DNA from: Cymodocea nodosa | Taxonomy: Eukaryota; Streptophyta; Magnoliopsida; Alismatales; Cymodoceaceae | Direction of reading: 5' to 3' | Assembly (NCBI GenBank): GCA_036874045.1 | Contig: CM072347.1 | Location: 5,768,501 to 5,832,500, forward strand | DNA: 64,000 bases | Part shown: in pieces, positions 50,765 to 63,300 of the stretch | How the letters are laid out: each line of letters begins with the position of its first letter | How positions within the stretch are numbered: position 1 is the first letter of the stretch | The notes under the pieces: model-generated | Databases searched by the model: none | Told to the model about the DNA's origin: nothing | Seen by the model: only the letters and a program-made list of their open reading frames with translations | Made by a program: the position numbers and the translations under genes

Positions 50765-51015
50765 TTAATTATTCTTACTCCATTATATTCTTCTTACTCC
50801 TTGGGGGGTTGCCTACATGTTCTGTTCAATCTATTTCTTTATTTCCCCATGAATTGTATGCTTGTGACAATAACGACAAAATTTTCTCAATTCTAATCGA
50901 TCGGGCATATTGTGTCAATTCTTTTGAGTAATATATCTAGAAATGCCCGATGATTCCTTATTTCCACCGTTTCTAGCACAACTAATACATTCCAAAAAAA
51001 CCCTTACTCTAATAT
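50765..51015 (-). pseudogene. rpl33: Plastid rpl33 fragment inserted in nuclear DNA
   Basis: On the minus strand, 51,012-50,831 reads as plastid ribosomal protein L33: [27 protein letters not shown], an in-frame TGA where CGA (Arg) is expected, then HNMPDRLELRKFCRYCHKHT and IHGEIKK followed by TAG. The first about ten residues are only partly recognisable (RVRV in place of the usual RVTV). The following sequence to about 50,765 (CAACCCCCCAAGGAGTAAGA on the minus strand) looks like plastid spacer. The CGA-to-TGA change is typical of methylated nuclear DNA decay, so this is a nuclear copy of plastid DNA, not an expressed gene. It sits inside the 5' internal region of an Athila-like element. Confidence 0.85.
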
Positions 51016-53721
51016 TAATTGTGTAGCATTATCTACAATTGAAGTGAATATATACCTGCTGAAATTGCTTGGAATTTTGAATTTCTTCTGATGTTAGAGA
51101 ATTTTTCTAGAGGATGAAGGAGATGTGTTTTAAGATGTGATTCAAGAAGAATTAAATAGGCAATTAGATACTGAAAATCATGAAGGGAGTGAAAATACAG
51201 ATAGATACTTAAGTATAGAAGTAGAAAGAGACTAAGAAGAATTTAATGTTATGGATGAAAATGTTAAAATAAGAGCTTTGACTTCTTATGGTCAACATCT
51301 AGATTTAAAATCATTACCTCCTAAATTGACCTATAGATTTCTTGAAGAAGAAAGAACTTATCTTATAATTATAGCATCAAATTTAAATGAAGATCAAATT
51401 TCTAAATTAGAATATGTAGTAAACAAATATAAGAAAGTAATAGGATAGACTATGACTGATATAAAAGGGTTAAGTCTATATGCTAACATCATATATATTT
51501 GGAAGAAAATGCAAAACCAGTAAGAATTCCTAAACATAGATTAAATCCAAACATTAAAGAATTAGTTAGGAAGGAAATTGTAAAATGGTTAGATAATGAT
51601 ATCTTATATTCGATTTCTGATAATTCATAGGTGAGTCCAATTCATGTAGTTCCTAAAAAATAAGGGATAACAACCATTAGAAATGAAAGTCAAGATTTGA
51701 TACCCACAAGAATCCAATTAGGCTGGAAAGTGTGTATAGATTATAGGAAGTTGAATGCTGTAACTAGGAAAAATCATTTTCCTTTACCATTTTTAGATCA
51801 AATACTAGAAAAGTTAGCAGGTCAAGAATATTTTTATTTTTTAGATGGGTATTTAGGATATAACCAAATTCTAGTAGCATTAGAGGATCAAGAGAAAATA
51901 ATTTTCACATGTCCTAATGAAACTTACGCTTTTAAAGGAATGTCATTTGGATTATGTAATGCATTAGCTACTTTTCAGAGGTGTATATAAGGTATTTTCA
52001 CTAGAATGACTAAAGATTTTCTTAAAATATTCATGGATGATTTTCTTAAAATATAGCATATGAAACTTCATTTGAAGTGTGTTTGAAAAACATAGAATTA
52101 GTATTAACCCATTGTGTAGAAAAAAATTTGATTTTGAATTGGGAAAAATGCCACTTTATGGTTAAGTAATAGTCTTATGATATGTTGTTTTAATGAAAGG
52201 ATTAGAGGTAGATAAAGCTAAAGTAGAAGTTATTTCAAATTTACTAGAATTAAAATCAATGAAAGATATTAGATCATTTTTAGGACATGTAGGATTTTAC
52301 AAGAGATTTATTAAAGATTTTAGCAAAATAACTAGACCTTTAACTAATTTATTAAAGGATGTCTCATTTAACCTTGATAGAAATTGTAAGAAAGCTTTCT
52401 TTAAGCTTAAAACTAGCCTAATTACAACTCCTATAATACAAGCTCCTAATTGGAATCACCCATTTGAGTTAATGTGTGATGCATCTGTTTTTATCGTAGG
52501 AGCTGTGTTAGGGTAAATCTCTTAGAGTGATTCATTATACAAACAAGACTTTAAATGAAGCTTAAGTAAATTACACAACTACTAAAAAAGAATTATTAGT
52601 TGTTGTGTTTGCTTTGGAAAAATTTAAATTATATTTGATTAGAGCTAAAGTAATAGTATACATAGATCATTCAACTTTGAAGCATCTGATAGTAGAAAAA
52701 GAAATTAAGCCTAGATTGATCTAGTAGATATTATTATTGAAAGAATTCAATTTAGAAATTAAAGATAAAAAATGATGTAAGAATGTAGTAGTTGATCACT
52801 TGTTAATGTTACAAATAGAAAAATTTAAAATTAATATTAAGGATCATTTTCTAAATGAACAATTAATGACAATAGAAATAATGCTTTGGTATGTAAATAT
52901 AGTTAATTATTTAGTTACTAGATTAACACTTAAGGATTGAAATAGACAGGATAAGAAATTGTTCTTTTCAAAAATGAAATATTACTATTGGGAAGACTAC
53001 TACTTATTTAAGAAATATCCTGATTTAGTCATAAGGAGGTGTGTTCTAGAGATTGAATATAGAAGCATATTATCTTTTTGTCATATCCAAGCAAGTGGAG
53101 GATATTTTGGTTTAGGAAAAATTATTGTCAAAGTTTTACAATGTGAATTTTATTGGCTAACATTATTTAAAGATACTCACAAATACTATTTGAGTTGTTT
53201 AAGATGTCAATAAATAAGAAGGATATCAAGGAGAAATATAATACCTTTGAATCCTATTATTAAAGTCAAAATTTTTGATATATGGGGAATTGATTTTATA
53301 GGTCAATTTCCTATTTCTAATCAATTTAGTTATATATTGTTAGGTGTGGATTATGTATCTAAATGGATAGAAGCAAGTCCTACTAGAACAAATGTTCACA
53401 AAGTTGTAATACATTTTATCAAAACTAGTATATTTGTTAGATTTAGAGTACCTAAAGTTATCATTAGTGATAAGTGAACTCACTTTTGTAACAGAAGTTT
53501 TGAAGTTTTAATGAAGAAATATGAAATACAGTACAAAATTGCAACTTCATATCACCCCCAAATGAGTGGACAAGTTAAAAGTGTAAACAAGCAAATTAAA
53601 CTAATCTTGGAAAAAGTAGTTAACACTACTAAAAAAGATTGAGCTACTAGATTAATAGACATACTTTGGGCTTATAGAACAACTTACAAGACTAATCTAA
53701 GGATGTCTCCTTTTAGTTTAG

Positions 53722-54349
53722 TGTTTAGAATGAAAAAGTACATAATATTAATAGTTAATGAAAGGTTAATTACTCGGTATTTAGCTTATCATTTAAGAAT
53801 TAAGTCATTATGTCACAATTATACGATTACATGTCTTAATTAAAGAATATGCATAATTTCAAGGAATTAGTGGTTAATTAAGTATCATTTACGAATGAAT
53901 TACAAATTACTTCTTTTGCATATCAAGTGTTAAATGTTATATAAATATTTATTTTACTAAACTACAGAACTGAACGAGTCTATTGAGTTAAGCTTAACTC
54001 AACGAGGTCAGTCCGTTGAGTTAAAAGTTAAGTTAATGAAGTAAGTCCGTTGAGTTACACTAACTTCACGGATTAGTTATTTTCTAATATTCGATTGAGA
54101 GCAGTTGTAGGAAATTTGAAGAAAACCATGTTGCACGAATCACACCACGATCTAAAATGTGAAATGAAGAAGTAATCACAATCGTTGATGCAAAGGAAGG
54201 AGATCTAGCCAGTGATTTAGGTGAAAGTAGTTATTACAGAAAGAATGATAAAAGAAAAAGAGAAACAATGAAGAGGGGGAGGGGGAGAACTACACTAACT
54301 GTAGAAAGCGTTAGAAGTTCTTTGAGCTCCCACCAACACCATCATCCAC
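53722..54349 (+). repeat. Athila-like LTR, 5' part in sense orientation
   Basis: The sequence starts TGTTTAGAATGAAAAAGTAC inside the integrase region and continues through a dyad block (53,980-54,080) into the LTR body (54,100-54,340), where an opposite-oriented LTR takes over. The abrupt start within coding sequence suggests either an insertion or a deletion that fused the pol remnant with its own 3' LTR. Confidence 0.75.
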
Positions 54350-55622
54350 TGTTCGGTTTGTTTGTTCTTATTTAAATATATGTTTATATTTTCTTGTAGA
54401 TGTAAACAAATAATTTTCACAAATAAGATATTAAATCTAATTTGTAATTAACTGCAAGTACACAATGTCTATTACATAAGTGTGTAAGTATAGGTCGATC
54501 TCATAGAGAATGAGTAAAAATTTCAAACTATTTAAATTTTTACAACTAGAGGTTTTGTATTTTGAATTACTCACTTCGTTGATTTACTAACTCAACGAAA
54601 TAAGTTCGTTGGGTTATAGTTATCTCAATGGACTATCCTTGTGGAGTTAACTCAATGAGCCTCACTAGTAACTTCAAATTAATACTATTTTCTGTAGAGG
54701 AATACAATCATCCATTAGGTAATTCCACAAAATGCAAATAACATTAATTTAGCTTTTAATGTTAGTTTATATAATATTTATCATTAATAAACACTACTAT
54801 TAAGATATTTCAAATAGTAACCATATTAATTAGGATTTTAGAATTGAGTACGAACTGGTTTTAGTAATCAGTAATATGATTTTCTATTTTTTGGAATGAA
54901 ATAAACATAAAACATAAAACAAACGATATAACACAGATTGATAAACATAAAAACAAATAATGAGTTTTTGTTTTCTATTCTTGAAGATGAATGAAAAGTA
55001 AAAGGTAAAATTTCTCTATTGACAGTAAGAACTCTTGTCACTACATGCGACATGATTACATCACTAAAAACTTAATCACTTATTGTCACGCATTCCTCTC
55101 CCTATAGAATCATGAATCGAGACTTTTGTAAGTTCATCTCCTCTTCAGTATAGTGGTATCAACCCAAAACCAAGGTTAGAAGCTTTACTGTCTCTTGAGA
55201 GATGATTTGGTGCTTGGTGAAAATGAATTCACTTCCTATGACACGATCACTTCTCACAATGGTTGTTAGTTATCGTGTTTGGTTTGAAATTGACCCGACA
55301 TCTGGAAAGTATCCTCATAGACCTCTAATGGATTGGTGGTGATTGGTGTTGGTGGTGATGGAGCTTCAAGGAATGTCCGACGCTTTACTATAGTTAGCGT
55401 AGTTCTCTACACCTTTTTTGTTCTTTCTCTTTTCCCTTTATATTTCTTTTAGTAATAATTACTTCTGCCAAAATGACTGGTTGGATCTCCTTCCTTCGTA
55501 TTAATGATTGTGATTACTTCTTATGTTCATGATTTAGATCATAGCGTGGTTTGTGTGACGTGGTTTCCTTCACATTTCCTATTCCTGCAATTGCTCACAA
55601 TCGAACGTTAGAAAATAACTAG
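54350..55622 (-). repeat. Athila-like LTR, subfamily B, antisense, truncated
   Basis: The sequence starts TGTTCGGTTTG and runs through AGATATTAAATCTAATTTGT (54,428), a dyad block (54,580-54,660) and the LTR body (55,000-55,600), before a copia LTR replaces the rest at 55,623. It is head to head with the LTR on its left. Confidence 0.75.
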
Positions 55623-58265
55623 TGTTAAAACCCTTGTATTTTGATAATGCAAAAATCTGTGTAAGGAAACAAATTGTATTTCATAGGTGTCCCAAGGTAG
55701 TTAAGCAAATTGAAGATAAGAAGGTAGATAAATAGATATAGTCAATTCAAAACTTACTACTAGAGAAAAATAGGATTTTTTGGTGAGTTAAAGACTTAAG
55801 TATCTGGAAGAAATGAATCTTCGGTGAGTTACAAGCTTAAGTATCTGAAGAGTTAGTTTAATAAGTAGCAACTATACCTTTAGAAAGTTAGAAGGTTACC
55901 AAGCTTATCTATCTAGAAATTCAAGAAAACCAAAAAGTTAGGAAGACTAACTATCTGAAACTTAAGTCATTCAATTACTCATGTGTAGAAATCCAGATGG
56001 AAGCTTAAAAGATTTTCAGAAAGTTATGAAAGCTAACTATTTGAAAAATAGGAAGTTTCAGAAGGTTACAGATTGAACTATTTGAAACTTAAGTCAATCA
56101 AATATGCACGTGTAAAAATAAGAAGACAACAGTCAAAAGCTTAGAGGGAAAAATAGAAGGTTACTATATCCGAAAGTTGAAATGTTTCGATAAGTTAATA
56201 GTTACAACTATTCAAACTTAATAACTCATGTGCAGAACTTAAATACTCACGTGCAAAGCAATCGAAAGTTTTGAAAAGAGGCTTCAAAAGGTTTAGAACG
56301 TAACTATTTGAAAGAAGAGACTTTTCGGTGAGTTATATTTGTTAAGTATCCAAACTTAAGACACCTCACGTGCATGACTTAAAAGCTCACATGATAAACT
56401 TAAAGGAAGCATTTATTCATCGAAAAGTTACAAAACAGTCATTTGGATTTTCGAAAGGTTACAATAGTTAACTATTTGAAAATCAAAAGGGAATTGGAAG
56501 GTTACAAGTTGGACAATATATAGAATGGTAACTTACCATTTTTGGAACTTGTGATTTCAGTAAGTACAACAGAATACATCTGTTGGAAAGAATATGATCA
56601 TTACACACCTTGGTATAAGTATAATCAAAATGAAAAAGAAAAGACAATGATTATCAAATATTATGAGCTACTCAAAAATTCCAGTAACACACTCAGTCTG
56701 CAAATACAGAAGAGAAATATTCTCAAGTATATTGAAGCACAAAAGCTCTCTACGCTCAAATTTTGGTTCAAAGCTTAAAGTTGTTGGTTCATGAGTTTGT
56801 ACCTAAAAACTCACTGTTGGTTAAGAGCTTCGACCTGAAAGCTCGAAAAAGGTTAGTTGCTAAGCTTCTACCTGAAAGTTCAAGTGTTGGTTCTTGCTTT
56901 AACCTGAAAGCAAGTGTTGTAAGTTGTTAAATACTTAGTGAAGCCCAAGTGAACCTTAGGGGTGGACTAGTTGAGTTAGTGAACCACCTAAAATCTCATT
57001 GTGTTAATTATTCTTTACTACTTTGCATGCATATTTATTACTTAAGCTCATAGATTAATCGTATGAACTAATCAAATTTAAAAAAAATTTAAAATTACAC
57101 ATAGATCACCATTCACCCCCCCTCTAGTGAGCCATACGATTCTAAAAATTGGTATTAGAGCTTGGTTAATCTACTTTAAAATTTAACCATCTGGATTATA
57201 ATGATACAATTTATTGAGGGGCAAAACATTCATAGACCTCCACTATTCGATAATTCCAATTATAATTATTGGAAGAATAGAATGGAGTGTTTCTTCAGGA
57301 GTTCAGATGTAAAACTTTGGAAGATTATTGTTTTTGGAACCACACTTCCAACCAGTAATGTAGTAAATTGAACAGAGGAGGATGAGAGAATCATCTAATT
57401 GGATGCTAGAGGATTGAATGCTATATAATATGCACTTGCAATTGTACAGTATAATAAGGTATCTACTTGTAAATCTGCACATGAAGCTTGAAAAATCCTT
57501 CAAGTTACACATGAAGGTACAAGCCAGGTAAAGAACACAAAAATCAGCATATTGTTGAGAAAATTAGAAATATTCAAGATGAATGAAAATGAATGCATAA
57601 CTGAAATGTTTTCTAGATTCACTAAGATCATTAATAGCTTCAGAAGCTTGGGAAAATAATTTTCTATGCGTGAACAAGTACAAAAGATTTTGAGAAGTTT
57701 AACTATTGAGTGGAAACAAGAATCCACCTTCATTCAAGACTCCAAGGACCTCAACAACTACATTGTTGAAGAGCTGTTGGGCAATCTATTGGCCCACCAG
57801 GTTCAGATGAAAGACTAGAAGGAACAAGAGGGAACTATTGAAAAGAAAGATAAGAAGAAAAAGGAAATTGTATTTCCTTCAACTGAAAAAGCTTTGAGCT
57901 TAGATGATGATGAGATTATGCTGCTAACAAAGAATTTCAAAAAATTCATGAAGAAAAATAATAAGACTAGCTCCTCCAAAAGAACAATCCTTACATACTT
58001 TAAATGCAAAAGGCAAGGGCATATATAGACCTTCTGTCCATTAAAGATAGAAGAGGATCAAGCAGATAAGAAGAAATGATGGAAGAACAAAAATAAAATA
58101 GCTCTTAAAGCTACTTGGGATGATAGTGGCTCCTCAAATAGTTCTTCAGATTCTAAAGATGAAGCTGCATCCAATGTGTACTTTGCAGTACAAGAGGTAT
58201 GCTCCACTTCTTCTTATTGTTCAGAAAATGAGTATAATGACTTAGATGTAAAGTCTTCTTTATAT
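55623..58265 (+). mobile_element. Ty1/copia element, LTR plus gag, truncated
   Basis: The 5' LTR runs 55,623 to about 57,146 (start TGTTAAAACCC, end CACCCCCCCTCTAGTGAGCC plus about 15 bases). A primer site TTGGTATTAGAGC follows at 57,149-57,161, of the initiator-Met type. Gag follows with RPPLFDNSNYNYWKNRMECF near 57,240, a Glu/Lys-rich region near 57,830 and a degraded zinc-knuckle-like block near 57,990-58,030. The copy ends at about 58,265 against ORF-A leader sequence. Protease and all of pol are missing. It has several breaks. Its LTR is rich in TAACTATCCGAAA-like words, as in the copia element at 5,567. Confidence 0.8.
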
Positions 58266-58436
58266 AGTAGAGGAATTATGTAGTGTCAATCTCATCCTAG
58301 CAGTTTTGTGCCATCCTCAGCTTCGTGGCGTTGCACAATAGAATAGAATGAATTTTTACTGTGCTAAGCGTTAAATGATTTTTGTAGATAATGCCTCCAA
58401 TCCTAGGTTAAATAAACCTTAAGTTTTTTTGGCGAG
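58266..58436 (-). mobile_element. Start of an Athila-like internal region (ORF-A leader)
   Basis: On the minus strand this starts CTCGCCAAAAAAACTTAAGG directly after an LTR end and leads into the first codons of ORF-A, homologous to 63,710-63,855 and 3,730-3,823. It shows that ORF-A is the first frame after the 5' LTR. No standard primer-binding word was recognised. Confidence 0.65.
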
Positions 58437-60389
58437 TGTTCGATTTGTTTTTATGCTTATATTAATAAATTCTTTTAAAAGTAAACAAACAACTTTTCAC
58501 ACAAATTAGATATTAAGTCTAATTTGTGTTTTAATTATAAGTGTACAGTGTATATTGTATTTGTGTGTAAGTACAGGTCAATCTCACAGAGATTGAGTAA
58601 GAATTGTGTACTATTCCAATTTTTACATTGGAGTTTATTGTGTTCAATTAAGCACCCTGTTGAGTTATAGTTAACTCAATGGACTTAGTTCGTTGAGTTA
58701 TGGTTAACTCAACGGATTAACCTCGTAGACTTAAGTAAACTCCATGAGCCTATCTTTCTAGTTAAATAATGTTATTCACAGAGGAATTCAGTCAGCTATT
58801 GGGTGGTTCCACAGAATGTAAATAACATCAATTAAGCTCTTTAATGTTAGTTAATCTGAGATTTGTCATTAAGCAACATTAACATTTAAATATTTCAAAT
58901 AGTAACCATTAAGATTTTTAGTATTTTATACAAATCAATTTTAGTAAATAATAAAACTATTTTCTATTTTCTGAATCAAACAAACAAAAAACAATCAGAA
59001 TACTGATAATAATAACATTAATCACGATACAAAACAAACAATACAACACTTTAATACTAAATGTAAACATAGATAATTAGTTATTTTTGGTATTTTTTGT
59101 TTTAATATATTCCTGAAAATGAACGAAAGGTGAAATGTAAAAATCTCTATCGATAGTAAAATCTTCTGTCACTACATGCGACACAATTACACCATTGAAA
59201 ACTTAATCATTTATAGTCTTGCCTCTTCTCCCTATAGAATCGCGAACCAAGACTTGTAAGTTGATCTCCTCTTCAATATACTAGTATCAACCCAAAACCA
59301 AGGCTAGAAGTTTTACAATCTCCTGAGATATGAGTTGGTGCTTAGTGAAAATGGCTTCTCTTCTTGTGACGCGATCACTCCTCATAGTGGTTGTCAGTCA
59401 CCATATTTGGCGTAGAATCAACCTGACATCTGAAAAGTATCCTCACAGACCTCTGATGGTTGGTGATTTTGGTGGTGGTGTGGAACTTTAGGGAACTTCT
59501 GACACTTTCTATAGTTACCACGGTTCTCCACCACTCTCCCTACACTTTTTCTTTGTCTTTCTCCTCTTCTTTTATATTTCTTTTAGTAGTAATTACTTCT
59601 GCTTAAATGATGGGTTAGATTTCCTTCATTCATATCAATGATGGTGATTTCTTCTTCATTCCATGAGTGAATTTATGCATAATATGTACAATCGTGGTTT
59701 TCTTTTGAATTTCCTATTTCTACAACTGTTATAATGGCATGTTAGAAAATAAATGGTTCGTGGAGTTAGTGTAACTCAATGGACTTACTTCATTAATTTA
59801 ACTATAAAACATGTGCAATAAGGAAATAACTTATAAGCTTATAACACTAACACAATGCATTACCTTAGTATATATTCAAGTAACTCAATACGTATAGTTA
59901 TGCTAACTTAACGAGTTATACATGTGTAGCTCACGTGACATAATAAAACATTTAAATTCAACACGTGCATAATTTTAACTTAACAAGTTTAGATATGTCG
60001 GATACTTACAAACCTAACTATTTGATGCTTAGACACATTTTGGATAGTTAGTAGATAACTTACTGAATATTTACTTAAGTTATGCATTAAGGTTTCAACA
60101 CGTGTACTCTAGGAAATAATAAAATATTCTTTAAATGTTTAAAATATAACTGTATGATACATGAAATGTAACTCTTTGAAATAATAGAAAATTCAGATAT
60201 TTAAGAATTAAAATACCTGTAATTCACCGACAGTTCATAATTATACATAATTAACGCTAATTCGTTGAAATTATGCAGATTCTTTCATTAAAGCATATAA
60301 TAGTGCAATTATAACATAATGGCTTAATTATGATATGATAAGCTAAATATTATGCAATTAATCATAATTTAACTGTTAATATTATGCAC
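58437..60389 (-). repeat. Athila-like LTR, subfamily B, 5' LTR
   Basis: A nearly complete LTR of 1,953 bases begins TGTTCGATTTG on the plus strand and is cut about 15 bases short of the usual CATTCTAAACA end, where gag-leader sequence (GGATGAAGTTGAATTAG) follows. It contains AGATATTAAGTCTAATTTGT (58,507), a dyad block (58,660-58,760), the LTR body (59,100-59,750) and the tail with CACGTG-containing words (59,930). Its internal side faces left. The order LTR then ORF-A is visible only here. Confidence 0.8.
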
Positions 60390-63300
60390 GGATGAAGTTG
60401 AATTAGCTGCTTCTCCTTCTAGTTCCACAATAAATTTTCTTTTCATTCAAAAGTACTGGTAACTTGTAAATAACATTTTGTTATATATTTATAATGCATG
60501 TCTATAAAGCAAATGAATCTCATTGCAAGAACGTGTCTTGTAATGTGTGCAGTATGGTTCCTATTTTTATAGATACGTGTTTCACTTCTAATTTCAAATA
60601 ATAGTAACTATTGAACCCACGAAGTTTCGTTCGTGACTAAAAGAATAACCGTTTAGCTTAATTTACGAACTAACCTCGTTGAGTTATAGATAACTCAACG
60701 GACTATCTATAACTTCTATCTGCTAACTCCACGGACTTACTTTGTTGAGTTACAAATAATTGAACGTAGTTACCTTATATTTTATTATTGACCTCGTGGA
60801 GTTAAGGTTAACTCCACGAACTAACTTCGTTAAGTTAACACTTAGCAGATTTCCTAAAAACTTACTTTTCATCTTAACTTCAATATTTCTTTTCTTGCAT
60901 GTCATCAACTCAAATAAAGTTAAATATAAATGTTAGGATATGGAATTAGTGCTTTATATTTAACTTTCAGTTCAATAGCTATGTAGAAATTAAATTTTAC
61001 TTTTCAATATACAAATATGTTTAGATATTATCCAATCATCATGCATTTAACCATGTAATTTATAAAATTTTGAAAAAAACTTCAAACAGTTTGAACACAC
61101 ATATATATAATATTTTTGTTCAATATAGTTTTGAATTAAATACTATATTTAATGTCATACAAATTCAACACCATTTTGCTTCAAACATTCATATATATAT
61201 ATATTGAAATGTTTTATATTACAACAAACAAATGTTATAGTATAAGTAGATAGTTGATACATTTCATCTTTTTTTCTTAATTCATCTACTTCCTTCTGGA
61301 ATTTTTCTAATTGTTGCTCTAACTGATTTATACGCTCTGCCCTCTAATTTCTTTAGAAGATCCTGCAACAAATGTTTCAATAGCAGCAGTCAAATAATTT
61401 TTGTATTCCTTCACCGAGCAAGCCTTGGATTTCATCTTTTTGGATGTTCATCTGGTGAAGTCAATACTGTCTACATTAGTAGTGAATCAGATCTCCATAG
61501 AATAATTTTTCTGTGCTGCCCTCAACTTGGAGATAAAAATTGTAGACCAGTTTACTTGAATTTTGTTGACAACTGCATATGTGACCTATTTAACAAATTG
61601 ACTTAATTCTATATCATGGTCTTGTCGTTGGTAGACATTTTTAATTAAAATGTTAGCTACCATGTGTGCTTTACCATTTAAGTACTTTAATCTGTTTAAT
61701 AATGGCATACTAGGATTGATAGCTAAATAGTCTTTTATTTCCTGTTTTGTCTACTCGATTGCAATCATGCTCTCAAGAATTTCTTACTTTATTTCTGAGT
61801 CCAAAAATATTGTGGAGAAGCTTTGGTGTTATCAGTACATCAGCTTGCTCTACACGTTGGAAATGAATCCTCTTGCCTCATCTCTTAAATTTGCATAAAA
61901 ATAGGGCACTAGATTTTCATACACTACATACCTTTTCTGTTAAGAAATAAATTGCAGTAGACCTTGGAACTCAAATAATTTTTTAGTGTCCTCCATATCA
62001 TCCTAGTTTATTGGTCTACTATATATAATATCAAACCCCTTTATCTCTTCATATTTATTCATTACTTCTTGACTCCAAAAACATACATCATTTAGAACTT
62101 GCTGTTGGGAAGGGTTAGGAATCTGAAATTGTTCCTCTACTACGGCTTGTTTTTCTACTACTTCCTCAAGGTGTTGAACTAGTGTTTGTTGGAAATGATT
62201 TGGAGAATCCTACAATTCAGTTCCTACTTCTGTCTATGGTGGAGAGCTGGCAGAACTCTCCACTCTTTTTCCTTGTACTTTCTTAATAAATTGCTGAAGA
62301 GTCTCTCCCTCTTCAGTGGAATCTGTCGAGTCATTTCCTCTTTGTTTAATATGTTCTTGTTCAGCTTCTTCTGTTGTTTCTTCTTCCTCACAACCAATCT
62401 CTAATGTTACTATTTTTTCTGAATCATTAGTAGATTAGGATGGAGTCCTAGGCAAATCAACTTCTACCCTAATTATTTCTTCTATTTGTGCAAGCTGTAG
62501 GCTAATTTCAATTTGTTTTTCTTCTCTTCTTTACTTTTGCTACTGTTGCTCTTGCTCATCCTCAGATTCGAATAACATATTAACAAAAATGGGCTCTTTA
62601 GGCCCTACTGATAATATAGGCTCAGATTTAACTATTTCATCAGCCTTAGGCATTTTTTCTTTATCTTTTCTTCTTCTTATTAGTTGTATTTGTTCTTCCT
62701 CTGAGACTAAGTCAACAAAACTAGGCTCTTCAAGCCCTCGAGCTATAGGTACTGGCTCTTTCTGCTTAACATTTACTGGTTTGGAAGGACCAGCTTTAGT
62801 TTCTCTTGTTGCTAGTGATCTAGTTACTTTAGAATGCTGTTCTAATTTAATTTTATACTAGGCCTTCAACTTATCTTCGACCCTCTTCTTGCATAGTGCA
62901 TTATAAAGTAAATGAGTATTTGCCACAGTCATATCTTCCGAATTTCCTTGGCTCTTGGCAACATTCACGAGCTCTGCAAATTCTCTCCATTCCTTTAGCG
63001 TCGATGCTCCCAAAAATGCTTCTCTTCCTAACGACCTAGGCAGTGGAATTGATGGTCCTGGCTACTGTTCCTTTGTAGCAGGTTTCTCAACAGCAAGCTC
63101 TTCAATCACTTTCTTTTATTGCTCCTTGATGTCCCACCAGGCGTGTTCAACAATATATCTTACAAACCACAATCGTGACTTGTGCTAGATCAACTCTAAG
63201 GGAACCTCATTATTTGGTTTTATTCTCCTTTCTCCATAATTATCTTTGTTGCTACTTTGATTCTAGTTTCTATTATCTAAGGTATTCTAATATATAAATC

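Larger units (their letters stand above)
49954..53721 (+). mobile_element. Athila-like Ty3/gypsy internal region, broken
   Basis: After the primer site comes a 5' region with coiled-coil-like frames (LDDLERKLNVLDELTMKLQ-like near 50,460) and then a plastid DNA insert. Pol follows. Pre-RT sequence (VKIRALTSYGQHLDLKSLPP near 51,270) leads to reverse transcriptase (KVCIDYRKLNAVTRKNHFPL near 51,730; FYFLDGYLGYNQILVALEDQ near 51,840), then IRSFLGHVGFYKRFIKDF near 52,270, RNase H (52,540-52,730) and integrase (zinc-binding block near 53,080-53,215; VDYVSKWIEASPTRTN near 53,350). Integrase stops at about 53,721, where another LTR begins. The DYRKLN and FLDGY motifs are Athila-typical. It has many breaks. 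Confidence 0.85.
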
